A stretch of 64,000 nucleotides of DNA from DAITBA01 sp036824005 (GTDB taxonomy: Bacteria; Pseudomonadota; Gammaproteobacteria; Burkholderiales; Rhodocyclaceae): positions 124,001 through 188,000 of the forward strand of contig DAITBA010000003.1 in NCBI GenBank assembly GCA_036824005.1, written 5' to 3'. Of the stretch, positions 41,939-51,992 are shown in pieces. A program made the translations under genes and the position numbers. Numbering within the stretch: the stretch's first letter is position 1; every line of letters starts with the position of its first letter. The notes under the pieces are model-generated. The model saw only the letters and a program-made list of their open reading frames with translations, ran no database searches and was not told the origin of the DNA.

Positions 41939-43099
41939 ATGGACTCGATTCGTATCGGCTCCTCGTTTGCACGGCAGACGGAGGCTGCAGTGACGGATCT
42001 GGCGCGCCAACTGGCCGGGCACGACTATGCCTTAGTCATGGTATTCGCCGCCGATGTCCATGACGGAAACGAACTTGTCACCCGGATGCGCCGTGCCTTT
42101 CCCGCCCCGACGGCGCTCGTTGGCTGCACTACCGCGGGCGAGATCGGCTTGGCCGGTTACCAGAACGATTCCATCGTCGCCGTCGGATTCTCGGCGGACG
42201 ATTTCTCGGCCGTCACCGCGGTCATCACCGATCTCGCCGGCTTCGACATGGGCGAGTGCCAGCGCCGCATTCAGGAAGCGCTTCAGAATTCGACCTTGCA
42301 GCGCGAAGCGCGCGGCTTCGACAAGTCCCTGGCCGTTGCTCTCATCGACGGGCTGTCGCTGCGCGAGGAGCCCGTGGGCCGGGCGCTCCAGCTCATACTC
42401 GGCGACATCCCCCTGATCGGCGGTTCCGCCGGCGATTCCCTGCGCTTCCAGCGTACCCGAGTGTTTCACGACGACACCGCATTCGACAACGCGGCCGTCG
42501 TGGCGATCATCAGTACCGGCCTTGCGTTTCGCGTCATCAAGACCCAGCATTTCGAGCGCACCGAGGGACGCATGGTGGTCACCGGCGCGCGCCCCCAGGA
42601 GCGTATCGTCACCGAGATCAACGGCTTTCCGGCGGCCATCGAATACGCGCGCATCGTCGGCATTCCCGTCGACCGCCTCAGCCCCATGGCCTTTGCGGCG
42701 CATCCCGTGGTCGTGCGCATCGGCGGCCAGGAGTATGTGCGCTCGATCCAGAAGGTCAATCCCGACCATAGCCTCAGCTTCTACTGCGCCATCGACGAAG
42801 GCATTGTCCTGTCGCGGGCCCGGGGCCTGGACGCCCTGTCGAATCTGGAGCAATGCCTCGACGCCGTGACCAAGGAAATCGGCGAGCCGCAGGCCGTTCT
42901 CGCCTGCGACTGCATCCTGCGCAATCTGGAATTCCGTCAGAGCGACCAAATCGGGGTTATGTCGAAAGCATTGTGCCGGCACAAGGTTGTCGGCTTCTCT
43001 ACCTTCGGCGAACTGCACATGGGCGTGCATGTGAACCAGACGTTCACAGCCGTCGCCTTCGGTCGCCGCGCCGAGAACGCCATCGGCAAGGGCCGCTGA
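41939..43099 (+). CDS. FIST-domain sensory protein
   Basis: The predicted protein has 386 residues. FIST_N covers about 30-220 (TALVGCTTAGEIGLAGY, IGGSAGD) and FIST_C about 225-370 (NPDHSLSFYCAIDEG, ACDCILRN, VVGFSTFGELH). FIST domains are thought to sense small ligands and are often paired with signalling enzymes. The protein lacks an output domain, and its stop codon overlaps the start of a PAS-GGDEF-EAL gene (TGATG), so it likely feeds a signal to that partner. GAGAAGG precedes the ATG; a TTG at 41909 is also possible. Confidence 0.9.
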   Translation: MDSIRIGSSFARQTEAAVTDLARQLAGHDYALVMVFAADVHDGNELVTRMRRAFPAPTALVGCTTAGEIGLAGYQNDSIVAVGFSADDFSAVTAVITDLAGFDMGECQRRIQEALQNSTLQREARGFDKSLAVALIDGLSLREEPVGRALQLILGDIPLIGGSAGDSLRFQRTRVFHDDTAFDNAAVVAIISTGLAFRVIKTQHFERTEGRMVVTGARPQERIVTEINGFPAAIEYARIVGIPVDRLSPMAFAAHPVVVRIGGQEYVRSIQKVNPDHSLSFYCAIDEGIVLSRARGLDALSNLEQCLDAVTKEIGEPQAVLACDCILRNLEFRQSDQIGVMSKALCRHKVVGFSTFGELHMGVHVNQTFTAVAFGRRAENAIGKGR

Positions 43100-46000
43100 T
43101 GCTCGAGCGACCGACCAATGGCCAAGATGCGGCGGCACCGAAGGACATCGCCGCCGAGCTTGCACGCAAGGACAAGATCATTCGCGTGCTCATGGATCGG
43201 GTCGAACTCGGCATGGACACGCAGGGTTCGGACTACAGCTTCTTCCAGGCGACGGTGCTGCTCGGCGAGCAGGTGCGCGAACGTACCCAGCGCCTCGACG
43301 AAGCCATGCTCGCCCTGCAACGCAGCAATGCTGCCCTGGCCCAGGAAAAGCGTGCCGCCGAGGCAGCGCGCGTGCGGCTTTACGAAGCCGTTGGTGCCAG
43401 CTCCGACGGCTTCGCTTTTTTTGACGACAAGGACTGCCTCATCGTCGCCAATCCCGAATTCGCCACCGTGTGGGCCGGGAACGGTTCGGCTGCGGTGATC
43501 AGCGAAGGTCAGTCTTTTTCTGCCATCGTCGCTGCGCTCGTCGGCCACGCGGACAGTCCAGACGTGCAGCAGCTCTGGCGGACTCTGCATGAGCAGGCGC
43601 GACTGGGCCGTCCCGGCCGCGCTGAAGTGATGGTCCGCGCGGGCTTTTGGGTCCGCATCTCGGAACGGCCGACGACTGACGGCGGGGTGGTCGGAACCTA
43701 TGCTGACATCAGCGAAATCAAGCTGCAGGAGAATCTACGCCGCGAGAAGGAACTGGCTGCGCAGGCGCTGCTGCTCCAGACCACCCTCGACAATCTCGCG
43801 CAGGGTGTCATCGTCTTTGACGGCGAGGGCCGGTTGCTGGTGTGGAACGACAGGCTGGCCGGCATGCTTGGCCTGTCCGCCCACGAGCTGGTCAAGGGCG
43901 TTGCACGCACAGCCCTGCCGGGTATCCTCGCGCCAGTTCCGGAGTTGCCGGAGCCTGGCCAGCCCATCGAGTGTACCTTGCCGGACGGGCGCACGTTCAG
44001 CGTTCGCCACGCTGCCATGCCGGAGGGCGGAACCCTTGTAACGCTCACCGACATCACCGTTCGCAAACACCAGGAAGCGCGCATCCAGGAACTGCTGGAC
44101 GAATTGCGCGCCACGTTCGACAACGCCCATGTAGGCATCGCCCACATCCGCAACCGGATTTTCGTCACCTGCAACGCCCGCATGGCGGCGATATTCGGCT
44201 GGGATACCCCCGATCAGCTCGTCGGGCGCAGCACGGCGCTCCTTTACCCGACGGCCGAGGAGTGGGCTGCGGACGGCCAGGTCGCCTATGACGATTTGCT
44301 GCAGACCGGCTACAGCGACCGGGAATATGAATTCCGCCGGCGCGATGGCAGCCCGGTCTGGTGTCATCGTACGGGCCGCCCGGTCGACCAGGCAAATCCC
44401 CAGGGCGGCTCGATCTGGGTCTACGCCGACATCACCGAACGCCGCGCCCAGGAAGATCAGCTTCGCCTTGCGCGCACTGTTTTCGAGAACACCTCCGAGG
44501 CCCTGATGATTACCGACCGCCAGGGCAACATCGTCGATGTCAATCATGCGTTTTGCACGATCACCGGCTACGACAAGAGCGAAGTGATCGGGCGCAACCC
44601 GAGCATGTTTAAGTCTGGGCGTCATGCGCCGGCCTTCTACGCCGAGATGTGGGACACACTGCTGCGCACAGGCGCCTGGAGCGGTGAGGTTTTCGATCGT
44701 CGCAAGAGCGGCGACATCTACCCGAAATGGTTGTCGGTCTCAACCGTGCGCAATCAGAAGGGCGAGATCCTCAACTTCATCGGTTCGTTCCAGGACATCT
44801 CCGAGCGCAAGGCGGCGGAGGAAAAGATCCACTACCTGGCACATCACGATGTCCTGACCGCCCTGCCCAACCGTTTGTTGCTGCGTGACCGCTTCGGCCA
44901 GGCCATGGAGCGGACGCGGCGCACCTCGCGCTCGCTGGCGTTCATGTTCCTCGACCTGGACGAGTTCAAGCGCGTCAATGACTCCCTCGGTCATCGGGTC
45001 GGCGACGAACTGCTGGTGGCGGCGGTGAAGCGGCTCAAGGCGTGTCTGCGCGAGATCGACACCATCAGCCGCCAGGGCGGCGACGAATTCATCGTGCTGT
45101 TGAGCGAGATCGACACGCCGGTGGCCGCGGCCGCGGCGGCGAGCAAAATCATTGCCGCCATGGCGGAGCCGTTCGAAATCGGCGGGCACGCCATCAACTC
45201 GTCCGTTTCCATCGGCATCGCCATGGCGCCGGTGGATGGCCACGATTTCGACACCCTGCTGCAGAAGGCAGACATCGCGATGTACGACTCCAAGGGGCGC
45301 GGTCACGGCGGGTACACCTTCTTCCGCCAGGAAATGAACGATGCGGCCATGTTCCGTCATACACTGGTGAGCGATCTTCACAATGCTCTCGCGCGCTCGG
45401 AATTCCGCCTGCATTATCAGCCCCAGCTCGCACTCGGGCCGATGGAAGTGCGTGGCGCCGAGGCACTGCTACGGTGGGTCAGATCCGACGGTGCATTGGT
45501 GCGCCCGGCCGATTTCGTTCCCGTCGCCGAAGAAACCGGCCTGATCCTGCCGATCGGCGAGTGGGTCATGCAGGAGGCATGCCGCCAGGCGCGCCTGTGG
45601 GCCGATGGCGGCCTGCCGGTCAGCATCGCTGTCAATGTCTCCGGCATTCAGATCTACCGCTCTGACCTCCCGGCGCTGGTCGCCCGTTGCACGGGCGACG
45701 CCGGTATTTCGCCGGCCTTCATCGAGGTCGAGCTTACCGAGTCCACGCTGATTCAGGACACCAGCACCGTGCGCGAGGTGATCCGGGAACTCAAGAGCCA
45801 GGGATGTTCCATCGCCATCGACGACTTCGGGACCGGGTATTCGAGTCTTTCCTATCTCAGTCGCTTCAATGTGGACAAGCTGAAGATCGACCGCTCTTTT
45901 ATCGCCGGTTCGGATTCGAACGAAGAGGACGAAGCCATCGTCCACATGATCACCCAGATGGCGCACATGCTGAAGCTCCAGGCCGTCGCAGAGGGCGTCG

Positions 46001-46146
46001 AGTCCAGCGAGCATATGGCGCTGCTGCGCCGCTGCAATTGCGACCACGCTCAAGGCTATTTCATCAGTCGGCCCGTCGATTTCGCGGTCTTCGAACGCTT
46101 CGCTCGCCAGCCCTTTTTCGGTGCCCAGTCGGACCGGTACGCCTGA
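43099..46146 (+). CDS. PAS-GGDEF-EAL cyclic di-GMP enzyme
   Basis: The predicted protein has 1015 residues. A short coiled coil (about 20-85) is followed by about four PAS domains (roughly 90-570), GGDEF (about 575-740) and EAL (about 750-1005). The cyclase site is GGDEF with an inhibitory RxxD (REID) five residues ahead. The phosphodiesterase site is also intact: EALLRW, ELTES, DDFGTGYSSL, KIDRSF and EGVE. It can in principle both make and degrade c-di-GMP. No membrane helices are seen, so it is cytoplasmic. The ATG overlaps the FIST stop by one base. Confidence 0.93.
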   Translation: MLERPTNGQDAAAPKDIAAELARKDKIIRVLMDRVELGMDTQGSDYSFFQATVLLGEQVRERTQRLDEAMLALQRSNAALAQEKRAAEAARVRLYEAVGASSDGFAFFDDKDCLIVANPEFATVWAGNGSAAVISEGQSFSAIVAALVGHADSPDVQQLWRTLHEQARLGRPGRAEVMVRAGFWVRISERPTTDGGVVGTYADISEIKLQENLRREKELAAQALLLQTTLDNLAQGVIVFDGEGRLLVWNDRLAGMLGLSAHELVKGVARTALPGILAPVPELPEPGQPIECTLPDGRTFSVRHAAMPEGGTLVTLTDITVRKHQEARIQELLDELRATFDNAHVGIAHIRNRIFVTCNARMAAIFGWDTPDQLVGRSTALLYPTAEEWAADGQVAYDDLLQTGYSDREYEFRRRDGSPVWCHRTGRPVDQANPQGGSIWVYADITERRAQEDQLRLARTVFENTSEALMITDRQGNIVDVNHAFCTITGYDKSEVIGRNPSMFKSGRHAPAFYAEMWDTLLRTGAWSGEVFDRRKSGDIYPKWLSVSTVRNQKGEILNFIGSFQDISERKAAEEKIHYLAHHDVLTALPNRLLLRDRFGQAMERTRRTSRSLAFMFLDLDEFKRVNDSLGHRVGDELLVAAVKRLKACLREIDTISRQGGDEFIVLLSEIDTPVAAAAAASKIIAAMAEPFEIGGHAINSSVSIGIAMAPVDGHDFDTLLQKADIAMYDSKGRGHGGYTFFRQEMNDAAMFRHTLVSDLHNALARSEFRLHYQPQLALGPMEVRGAEALLRWVRSDGALVRPADFVPVAEETGLILPIGEWVMQEACRQARLWADGGLPVSIAVNVSGIQIYRSDLPALVARCTGDAGISPAFIEVELTESTLIQDTSTVREVIRELKSQGCSIAIDDFGTGYSSLSYLSRFNVDKLKIDRSFIAGSDSNEEDEAIVHMITQMAHMLKLQAVAEGVESSEHMALLRRCNCDHAQGYFISRPVDFAVFERFARQPFFGAQSDRYA

Positions 46147-46248
46147 TTCGCCGGCTTGGGATGTTTCGGATTCCCACACTTTGCGGCCGGCCTTGCCTCG
46201 GCTAGCATCGCGCCGACAAGAAACTGCCCCCAGACGAGAGGTTTCGCC

Positions 46249-48531
46249 ATGACCGATACCGCACGCACTGCCGCTCTCGAATACCACCGCTATCCGAAGC
46301 CGGGAAAGATCTCCGTCACGCCGACCAAGGCCCTGACCAACCAGCAGGATCTCTCGCTTGCCTACTCGCCTGGGGTGGCGGTGGCCTGCGAGGAGATCGT
46401 CGCCAATCCCGCCGAGGCGGGCAATCTGACTGCCCGCAGCAATCTCATCGGTGTCGTTACCAACGGCACGGCCGTGCTCGGGCTGGGGCCCATCGGACCG
46501 CTCGCGGCTAAGCCGGTGATGGAAGGCAAGGGCGTGCTGTTCAAAAAGTTCGCCAACATCGACGTCTTCGATATCGAGGTCGCCGAGCGCGATCCGGACA
46601 GATTGGTGGACATCATCGCCAGCCTCGAGCCCACTTTCGGCGGCATCAATCTGGAGGACATCAAGGCGCCGGAGTGCTTCTACATCGAGAAGAAGCTGCG
46701 CGAGCGGATGAGGATTCCGGTCTTCCACGACGACCAGCACGGCACGGCCATCGTTGTCGGCGCCGCGGTGCTCAACGGCCTCAAGGTGGTGAACAAGGAT
46801 ATCCGCAAGGTCAAGCTCGTCGCATCTGGCGCCGGCGCCGCGGCGCTCGCCTGTCTCGATCTGCTGGTGCTGCTCGGCCTGCCAGTCGAGAACATCTGGG
46901 TCACCGACATCAAGGGCCTCGTCTACAAGGGCCGCGTCGAGGAGATGGATCCGATCAAGGAGCGCTATGCCAAGGACAGCAAGGCGCGCACTCTGGGCGA
47001 TGTGATCGAAGGTGCCGATGTATTTCTCGGCCTGTCCGCCGGCGGCGTGCTCAAGCAGGAAATGGTCAGGCGCATGGCGCCCCAGCCGCTCATCCTGGCG
47101 CTGGCCAATCCCGTGCCCGAGATCATGCCCGAGGAGGTGAGGGCGGTGCGCGACGATGCGATCATAGCCACGGGCCGCTCCGACTATCCGAACCAAGTAA
47201 ACAACGTCCTCTGCTTTCCCTTCATCTTCCGCGGCGCGCTCGATGTTGGCGCCACAACCATCACGGAGGAAATGAAGCTGGCATCGGTGCGCGCTATCGC
47301 CGAGCTGGCGCAGGCGGAGGACACGATGGAGATCCGCGCCGCCTATGGCGAGCAGATGGCGAGCTTCGGCCCCGAGTACCTCATCCCAAAGCCTTTCGAT
47401 TCGCGCCTGATCGTCAAAATCGCCCCGGCGGTGGCCAAGGCTGCGGTGGACTCCGGCGTGGCCACGCGGCCGATTTCGGACTGGGATGCCTACAGCCACC
47501 AGCTCTCCAGCTTCATCTACCAGACCGGCATGCTGATGAAGCCGGTGTTCGCGGCGGCCAAGAGTCAGCCCAAGCGCATCATCTACGCCGAGGGCGAGGA
47601 CGAACGTATCCTGCGCGCCGTGCAGACCGTGGTCGACGAGGGTATCGCGCGCCCGATCCTGGTCGGCCGGCCCGATGTCATGGCCATGCGCATCGAGCGC
47701 TATGGACTACGCGTCCGCCAGGGGCAACATTTCGATGTCATCAACACGGAATCGGACCCGCGCTACAAGGCACTGTGGAGCACCTACTACGAGCTGACCC
47801 AGCGCAAGGGCGTGACACTGGAATACGCCAAGCTCGAGGCGCGCCGCCGCACGACCTTGATTGCCGTGCTCATGCTTCGCCTGGGTCAGGCCGACGGCGT
47901 GCTGTGCGGCACTTTCGGCCAGCATCGCGCGCATCTGCGCTTCATCCGCGACGTTCTGGGCATGCGGCCCGGCGTGCGCTCCTTCTATACCCTTAACCTG
48001 CTCAACCTGCCGGGGCGGACGGTCGGGTTGTGCGACACCTATGTGAACTACGAACCCGACGTCGAGCAGGTGGTGGAGATGACCGAACTGGCCGCAGAGG
48101 AAATGCGCCGTTTCGGCATGACGCCGAAGATCGCCCTGCTGTCGCACTCCAGCTTTGGGAATGAAGACACGCCGACGGCGCTAAAGATGCGCACGGCGCT
48201 TGCCACCCTGCACGAGAAGCGGCCAGACCTGGAGGTGGAAGGGGAGATGCACGGCGACGTGGCGCTGGACGGCATGCTGCGTCGCAAGGTGTTTCCCAAC
48301 TCGCGCCTGGACGGCGACGCCAATCTGCTCATTTTCCCCAATCTGGATGCGGCCAACATCGCCTTCAACCTGCTCAAGACCGCCTCCGGCGAGGGCCTGA
48401 CCGTGGGACCGATCCTGCTCGGCAGTACCAAGCCGGTACATATCCTGACGCCGACCGCGACGGTGCGCCGGATTGTCAACATGACGGCGCTGACGGTGGT
48501 CGAGGCAGGACAGGAACAGCGACGCGGATAG
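46249..48531 (+). CDS. maeB: NADP-dependent malic enzyme (MaeB type)
   Basis: The predicted protein has 760 residues. The malic domain has LSLAYSPGVA, FHDDQHGTAIVVGAA, the dinucleotide site SGAGAAALACLDLL and LANPVPEIMPEE. The C-terminal 330 residues are a phosphotransacetylase-like domain (RIIYAEGEDERILRA to PTATVRRIVNMTAL) that binds acetyl-CoA as a regulator but is usually inactive. It decarboxylates malate to pyruvate with NADPH. GAGAGG precedes the ATG at 46249; the frame is open to 46156. Confidence 0.96.
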   Translation: MTDTARTAALEYHRYPKPGKISVTPTKALTNQQDLSLAYSPGVAVACEEIVANPAEAGNLTARSNLIGVVTNGTAVLGLGPIGPLAAKPVMEGKGVLFKKFANIDVFDIEVAERDPDRLVDIIASLEPTFGGINLEDIKAPECFYIEKKLRERMRIPVFHDDQHGTAIVVGAAVLNGLKVVNKDIRKVKLVASGAGAAALACLDLLVLLGLPVENIWVTDIKGLVYKGRVEEMDPIKERYAKDSKARTLGDVIEGADVFLGLSAGGVLKQEMVRRMAPQPLILALANPVPEIMPEEVRAVRDDAIIATGRSDYPNQVNNVLCFPFIFRGALDVGATTITEEMKLASVRAIAELAQAEDTMEIRAAYGEQMASFGPEYLIPKPFDSRLIVKIAPAVAKAAVDSGVATRPISDWDAYSHQLSSFIYQTGMLMKPVFAAAKSQPKRIIYAEGEDERILRAVQTVVDEGIARPILVGRPDVMAMRIERYGLRVRQGQHFDVINTESDPRYKALWSTYYELTQRKGVTLEYAKLEARRRTTLIAVLMLRLGQADGVLCGTFGQHRAHLRFIRDVLGMRPGVRSFYTLNLLNLPGRTVGLCDTYVNYEPDVEQVVEMTELAAEEMRRFGMTPKIALLSHSSFGNEDTPTALKMRTALATLHEKRPDLEVEGEMHGDVALDGMLRRKVFPNSRLDGDANLLIFPNLDAANIAFNLLKTASGEGLTVGPILLGSTKPVHILTPTATVRRIVNMTALTVVEAGQEQRRG

Positions 48532-48841
48532 CGCCGCGCGCGGCGTTTTGCGCGGACACGCCTCCCGCCGAGACGATTGCCAAGCGGAGCACACCGATGT
48601 TCCGGGCTTCTGTCCGCCGCAATGTCGCCTCGAAGGGCGGTGCTCCCACAGTCGGCGACAGTGCCGTGGCACCCGCATGCCCCGTCGGCTTTGACGCGCT
48701 ACCACGTGCGACCTAGAGCGATGCATCATCTTGGTGCATAATCGAATTAGAGGGCCGGCATAGATTTGTCACTGACGATCGGCCAGCGAGGAAGGACGTG
48801 TCCGTGCTCGCGCAGTCGATATTTGGCCCCACGGGGGAGGG
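48532..48841. other. 310-base interval after maeB
   Basis: A GCGCCGCGCGCGGCGTTTT palindrome (48531-48549) may weakly terminate maeB. A GATGCATC palindrome and CATAAT at 48737-48742 lie further on, without a matching -35. GGGGGAGGG precedes the next ATG. No gene is supported. Confidence 0.4.
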
Positions 48842-51709
48842 ATGGCAGGCGACGTCGTGTCCGGGCAAGGCGAGGCTGGCTACCAGGCGTCGCTTTTGCG
48901 CATGTTGCTGGACCATTCGGATGACCTGGTTCTGGCGGTCGATGCCCGGCTGGCGCTGGTGCTCGTGAGTTGCAGCGTCGAGCGGGCCGTTGGTCGACCG
49001 GCGGCCGAACTGCTCGGTGGCTCGGTCGTGCAGGCCGGCTTGTTCGGGGCCGACGCGCCGCCCTTCCAAGCCCGCTTGGCCGCGACGCTGCAAGACGGCA
49101 CGGCGTCCCGCGCCGAATTCAGCTGGCGCCGCGGGGACGGTGCCCCCCGCGCCTATTTGCTCGACGTGGTGGCCGACCGCGACACGTCGGGCAAGGTCGT
49201 GCGCGTGCTGGCACGCGCACGCGATGTCACCGATCAGCGCCGCATTGAGAGCGAACTGCGCCAGCGCGAGACCGACTTCCGCACTTTGGCCGAGAACTCG
49301 CCCGACAACATCATCCGCTATGGTCTGGATGGGCGGGCTGTGTACTGCAACCGCGAGATCGAGCAGAGGGTCACGGTCACGGCCAGTCACATCGTCGGCC
49401 GCACGCCGACAGAGGCTGCGCCGCCAGGCATGGTCGGCGCGCCGGCCTATGAAGCACAGCTGATGCGCACGCTCGCCACCGGCGAACCCGGCACGGCCGA
49501 ACTGCTGGTACCGCATCCGAGCGGAGAAATCCGCGTGCATAGTATCGTCTTCGCCGCCGAGCGCGACGCGCACGGTGCCGTGTGCGGTGCGGTCGCGGTC
49601 GGTCGCGACGTGACTGAGCAGGTGCGCGTGCGCCAGGCGCTGGCCGAGAAGGAGCGCGAGTTCCGCACCCTGGCCGAGAACTCCCCGGACGTGATCGTGC
49701 GCTACGACCTCGATATGAGAGTGGTCTACTGCAATTCCACGATCACCGAGAGATCCGGCGTGCCGGTCGCGAATGTTCTTGGACGCCGGGCGCTCGAGGC
49801 GATGCCGCCTGGCATGGTCGGCCGCGAGGACTATCTACGCCAGCTTGCCGACACGCTGGCCACGGGCCGCAGCGGCTCGGTGGACCTGCAGTCCATCCAC
49901 CCGAGTGGTGAGCTGCGCGCCTACAACGTCGAATTCATCGCCGAACGCGATGACCTCGGTGCCGTGTGCGGTGCGCTGGCCGTGGGCCGCGAAGTGACGC
50001 AGCAGGTGCGCGCGAATCGCGCGCTGGCCGCCAAGGAGCGCGAATTCCGCACCTTGGCGGAGAACGCAGGCGACAACATCATGCGCTGGGACACCGATGG
50101 GCGCGTACGTTACATGAACCCGGCGATGGCCCGCGTGCTCAGCCTAGCGCCGGAGCAGATGCTCGGCCGCACGGTGCCGGAGTCGTTCCAGGATGGGCGC
50201 TTCGATGCTGTCCATCGTGCCGTGCGACGCGTGGCGTGCGAAGGGCAACCAACGATGGTCGAGCTGCGCTTTCCCGGTCCGGGCGACCAGGGCACGTTTG
50301 TACATCAGATCCGGATCGTGCCCGAGCGCGACGAAAGCGGTGCGGTGTGCAGCGTGCTCGGCATCGGGCGCGACATCACGGAGCAGATCGAACAGCTCGA
50401 GTTCATCGAATCGCTGGTGCGTACCGATCCGCTGACGCGCCTCGCGAATCGGCAGGCGCTGTCCGAGCGCGCATCGGCGATGTTCGCGACGGCGAGCCGG
50501 CGCACCGACCAAGTCGGCATCATGGTGCTGGACCTGGACCACTTCAAGGCGATCAACGATGGCATGGGGCACAGCGCCGGCGATACCCTCCTGTGCGAAA
50601 TCGCCCAGCGGCTCACCGCTTGTATGCGCGCGAATGATCTGCTGGTGCGCCTAGGCGGCGACGAGTTCGTCATCGTGGCCCCGGACATCGCGGATGCCGA
50701 GGTGCTTGGTGGCATCGCGGCCAAGCTGCATCGGGCTCTCGTGCAGCCATTTCGCTTGGCACAGCGCGAGGTGCATGTCACGGCCAGCATCGGCGTGGCC
50801 GTGTTTCCGGCGGACGGGGAGGGCTTGGAGGAGTTGCTTGCCCATGCCGACAGCGCCATGTATCACGCCAAGCGCAGTGGCCGTGGGCGCAGCGAGTATT
50901 ACCGGCGCGAGCTGAGCGATGCCGTGGAACGCCGGCTGCTGCTCGAAGCCTCGATGCACGACGCCTGCCACGGCACCGGGCTGGAACTGCACTACCAGCC
51001 CCAGGTGTGCCTCGGCAGGCAGGACGTGGTGGTGGGCGCCGAAGCCCTGCTGCGTTGGCGTCATCCGAGCATGGGACTGCTGACTCCCGACGCTTTCATC
51101 GCCCTGGCCGAGGAAACCGGTATGATCGTGCCCATCGGCCACTGGGTGCTGCGCACGGCAGCCCAGGCTGCCGTTCGGTGGAACCGCGGCCGCGACGTTC
51201 CCCTGCGGATTGCCGTTAATGTTTCGACGCGACAGTTCGTCGCGGACGACCTGCCTGCGCTGGTGGACTCGGTGCTGGCGCAGACCGGCTGCGATCCCCG
51301 CTGGCTGTCCGTCGAGATCACCGAAAGCGCGCTGCTGGAGGATTCGACGCTGGTGCGGCAGGTGCTCGATACGCTGCGGACGCTGGGTGTGCGCGTCGCG
51401 CTGGACGACTTCGGCACGGGCTATTCGGCGCTCAACTACTTGGCACGCTTCCGTGTCGATTGCCTGAAGATAGACAAGAGCTTCGTCCAAGGCATTGGGC
51501 GCAGCGAGCGAGAGAGCGAACTGGTGAAGGCCTTTATTGCCATGGCCGCTGCCTTAAACCTGGACTTGGTGGCCGAGGGTGTCGAGACGGACGCTCAGGC
51601 CGCATTCCTGCTGGAAAACGGCTGCCAGCACGGCCAAGGCTATCGCTTCGGCCGGCCCATGCCGGTGGCCGAGTTCGAACGCTTCGTCAGTCGCTGCGCT
51701 ACGGCATGA
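48842..51709 (+). CDS. PAS-repeat GGDEF-EAL cyclic di-GMP enzyme
   Basis: The predicted protein has 955 residues. One divergent PAS (about 15-130) is followed by three similar PAS repeats that each open with FRTLAEN (about 143, 273 and 400). GGDEF (about 520-680) has an inhibitory RAND motif ahead; EAL (about 700-945) keeps EALLRW, EITES, DDFGTGYSAL, KIDKSF and EGVE. Both activities may therefore be live. No membrane helix is present. The two c-di-GMP genes are separated only by maeB, but they are not close copies. Confidence 0.92.
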   Translation: MAGDVVSGQGEAGYQASLLRMLLDHSDDLVLAVDARLALVLVSCSVERAVGRPAAELLGGSVVQAGLFGADAPPFQARLAATLQDGTASRAEFSWRRGDGAPRAYLLDVVADRDTSGKVVRVLARARDVTDQRRIESELRQRETDFRTLAENSPDNIIRYGLDGRAVYCNREIEQRVTVTASHIVGRTPTEAAPPGMVGAPAYEAQLMRTLATGEPGTAELLVPHPSGEIRVHSIVFAAERDAHGAVCGAVAVGRDVTEQVRVRQALAEKEREFRTLAENSPDVIVRYDLDMRVVYCNSTITERSGVPVANVLGRRALEAMPPGMVGREDYLRQLADTLATGRSGSVDLQSIHPSGELRAYNVEFIAERDDLGAVCGALAVGREVTQQVRANRALAAKEREFRTLAENAGDNIMRWDTDGRVRYMNPAMARVLSLAPEQMLGRTVPESFQDGRFDAVHRAVRRVACEGQPTMVELRFPGPGDQGTFVHQIRIVPERDESGAVCSVLGIGRDITEQIEQLEFIESLVRTDPLTRLANRQALSERASAMFATASRRTDQVGIMVLDLDHFKAINDGMGHSAGDTLLCEIAQRLTACMRANDLLVRLGGDEFVIVAPDIADAEVLGGIAAKLHRALVQPFRLAQREVHVTASIGVAVFPADGEGLEELLAHADSAMYHAKRSGRGRSEYYRRELSDAVERRLLLEASMHDACHGTGLELHYQPQVCLGRQDVVVGAEALLRWRHPSMGLLTPDAFIALAEETGMIVPIGHWVLRTAAQAAVRWNRGRDVPLRIAVNVSTRQFVADDLPALVDSVLAQTGCDPRWLSVEITESALLEDSTLVRQVLDTLRTLGVRVALDDFGTGYSALNYLARFRVDCLKIDKSFVQGIGRSERESELVKAFIAMAAALNLDLVAEGVETDAQAAFLLENGCQHGQGYRFGRPMPVAEFERFVSRCATA

Positions 51710-51992
51710 AGGTCGGCAGGCGCGGTTTTTTGGCGCCGGATGCCGCCCGGCGGGCCTCGTCAGCTGTCCCGATCATATCGCCACGCGACGGCGCCGGTGT
51801 TATTCTGAGCGAGCGTGCCGTGGGTTCGCGTTGCCAGCTTGTTGAAAGACCACTTCGGGGCCGGACTACGGCGTTCTTGCTCGCCGAAGTGCCGTGCACG
51901 CGGGCGGTGCCTGGAATTTTCGTTCGCTGGAGCCGTACGACCGGGCCTGCACGCTACTTCTTAGACAGCCTGTTAGGCTCCTTGGGTGGTCC

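Noticed and set aside
45469..47499. A 676-codon minus-strand frame opposite the EAL domain and maeB
   Set aside because: It runs through two genes with conserved motifs on the plus strand; composition is that of a shadow.
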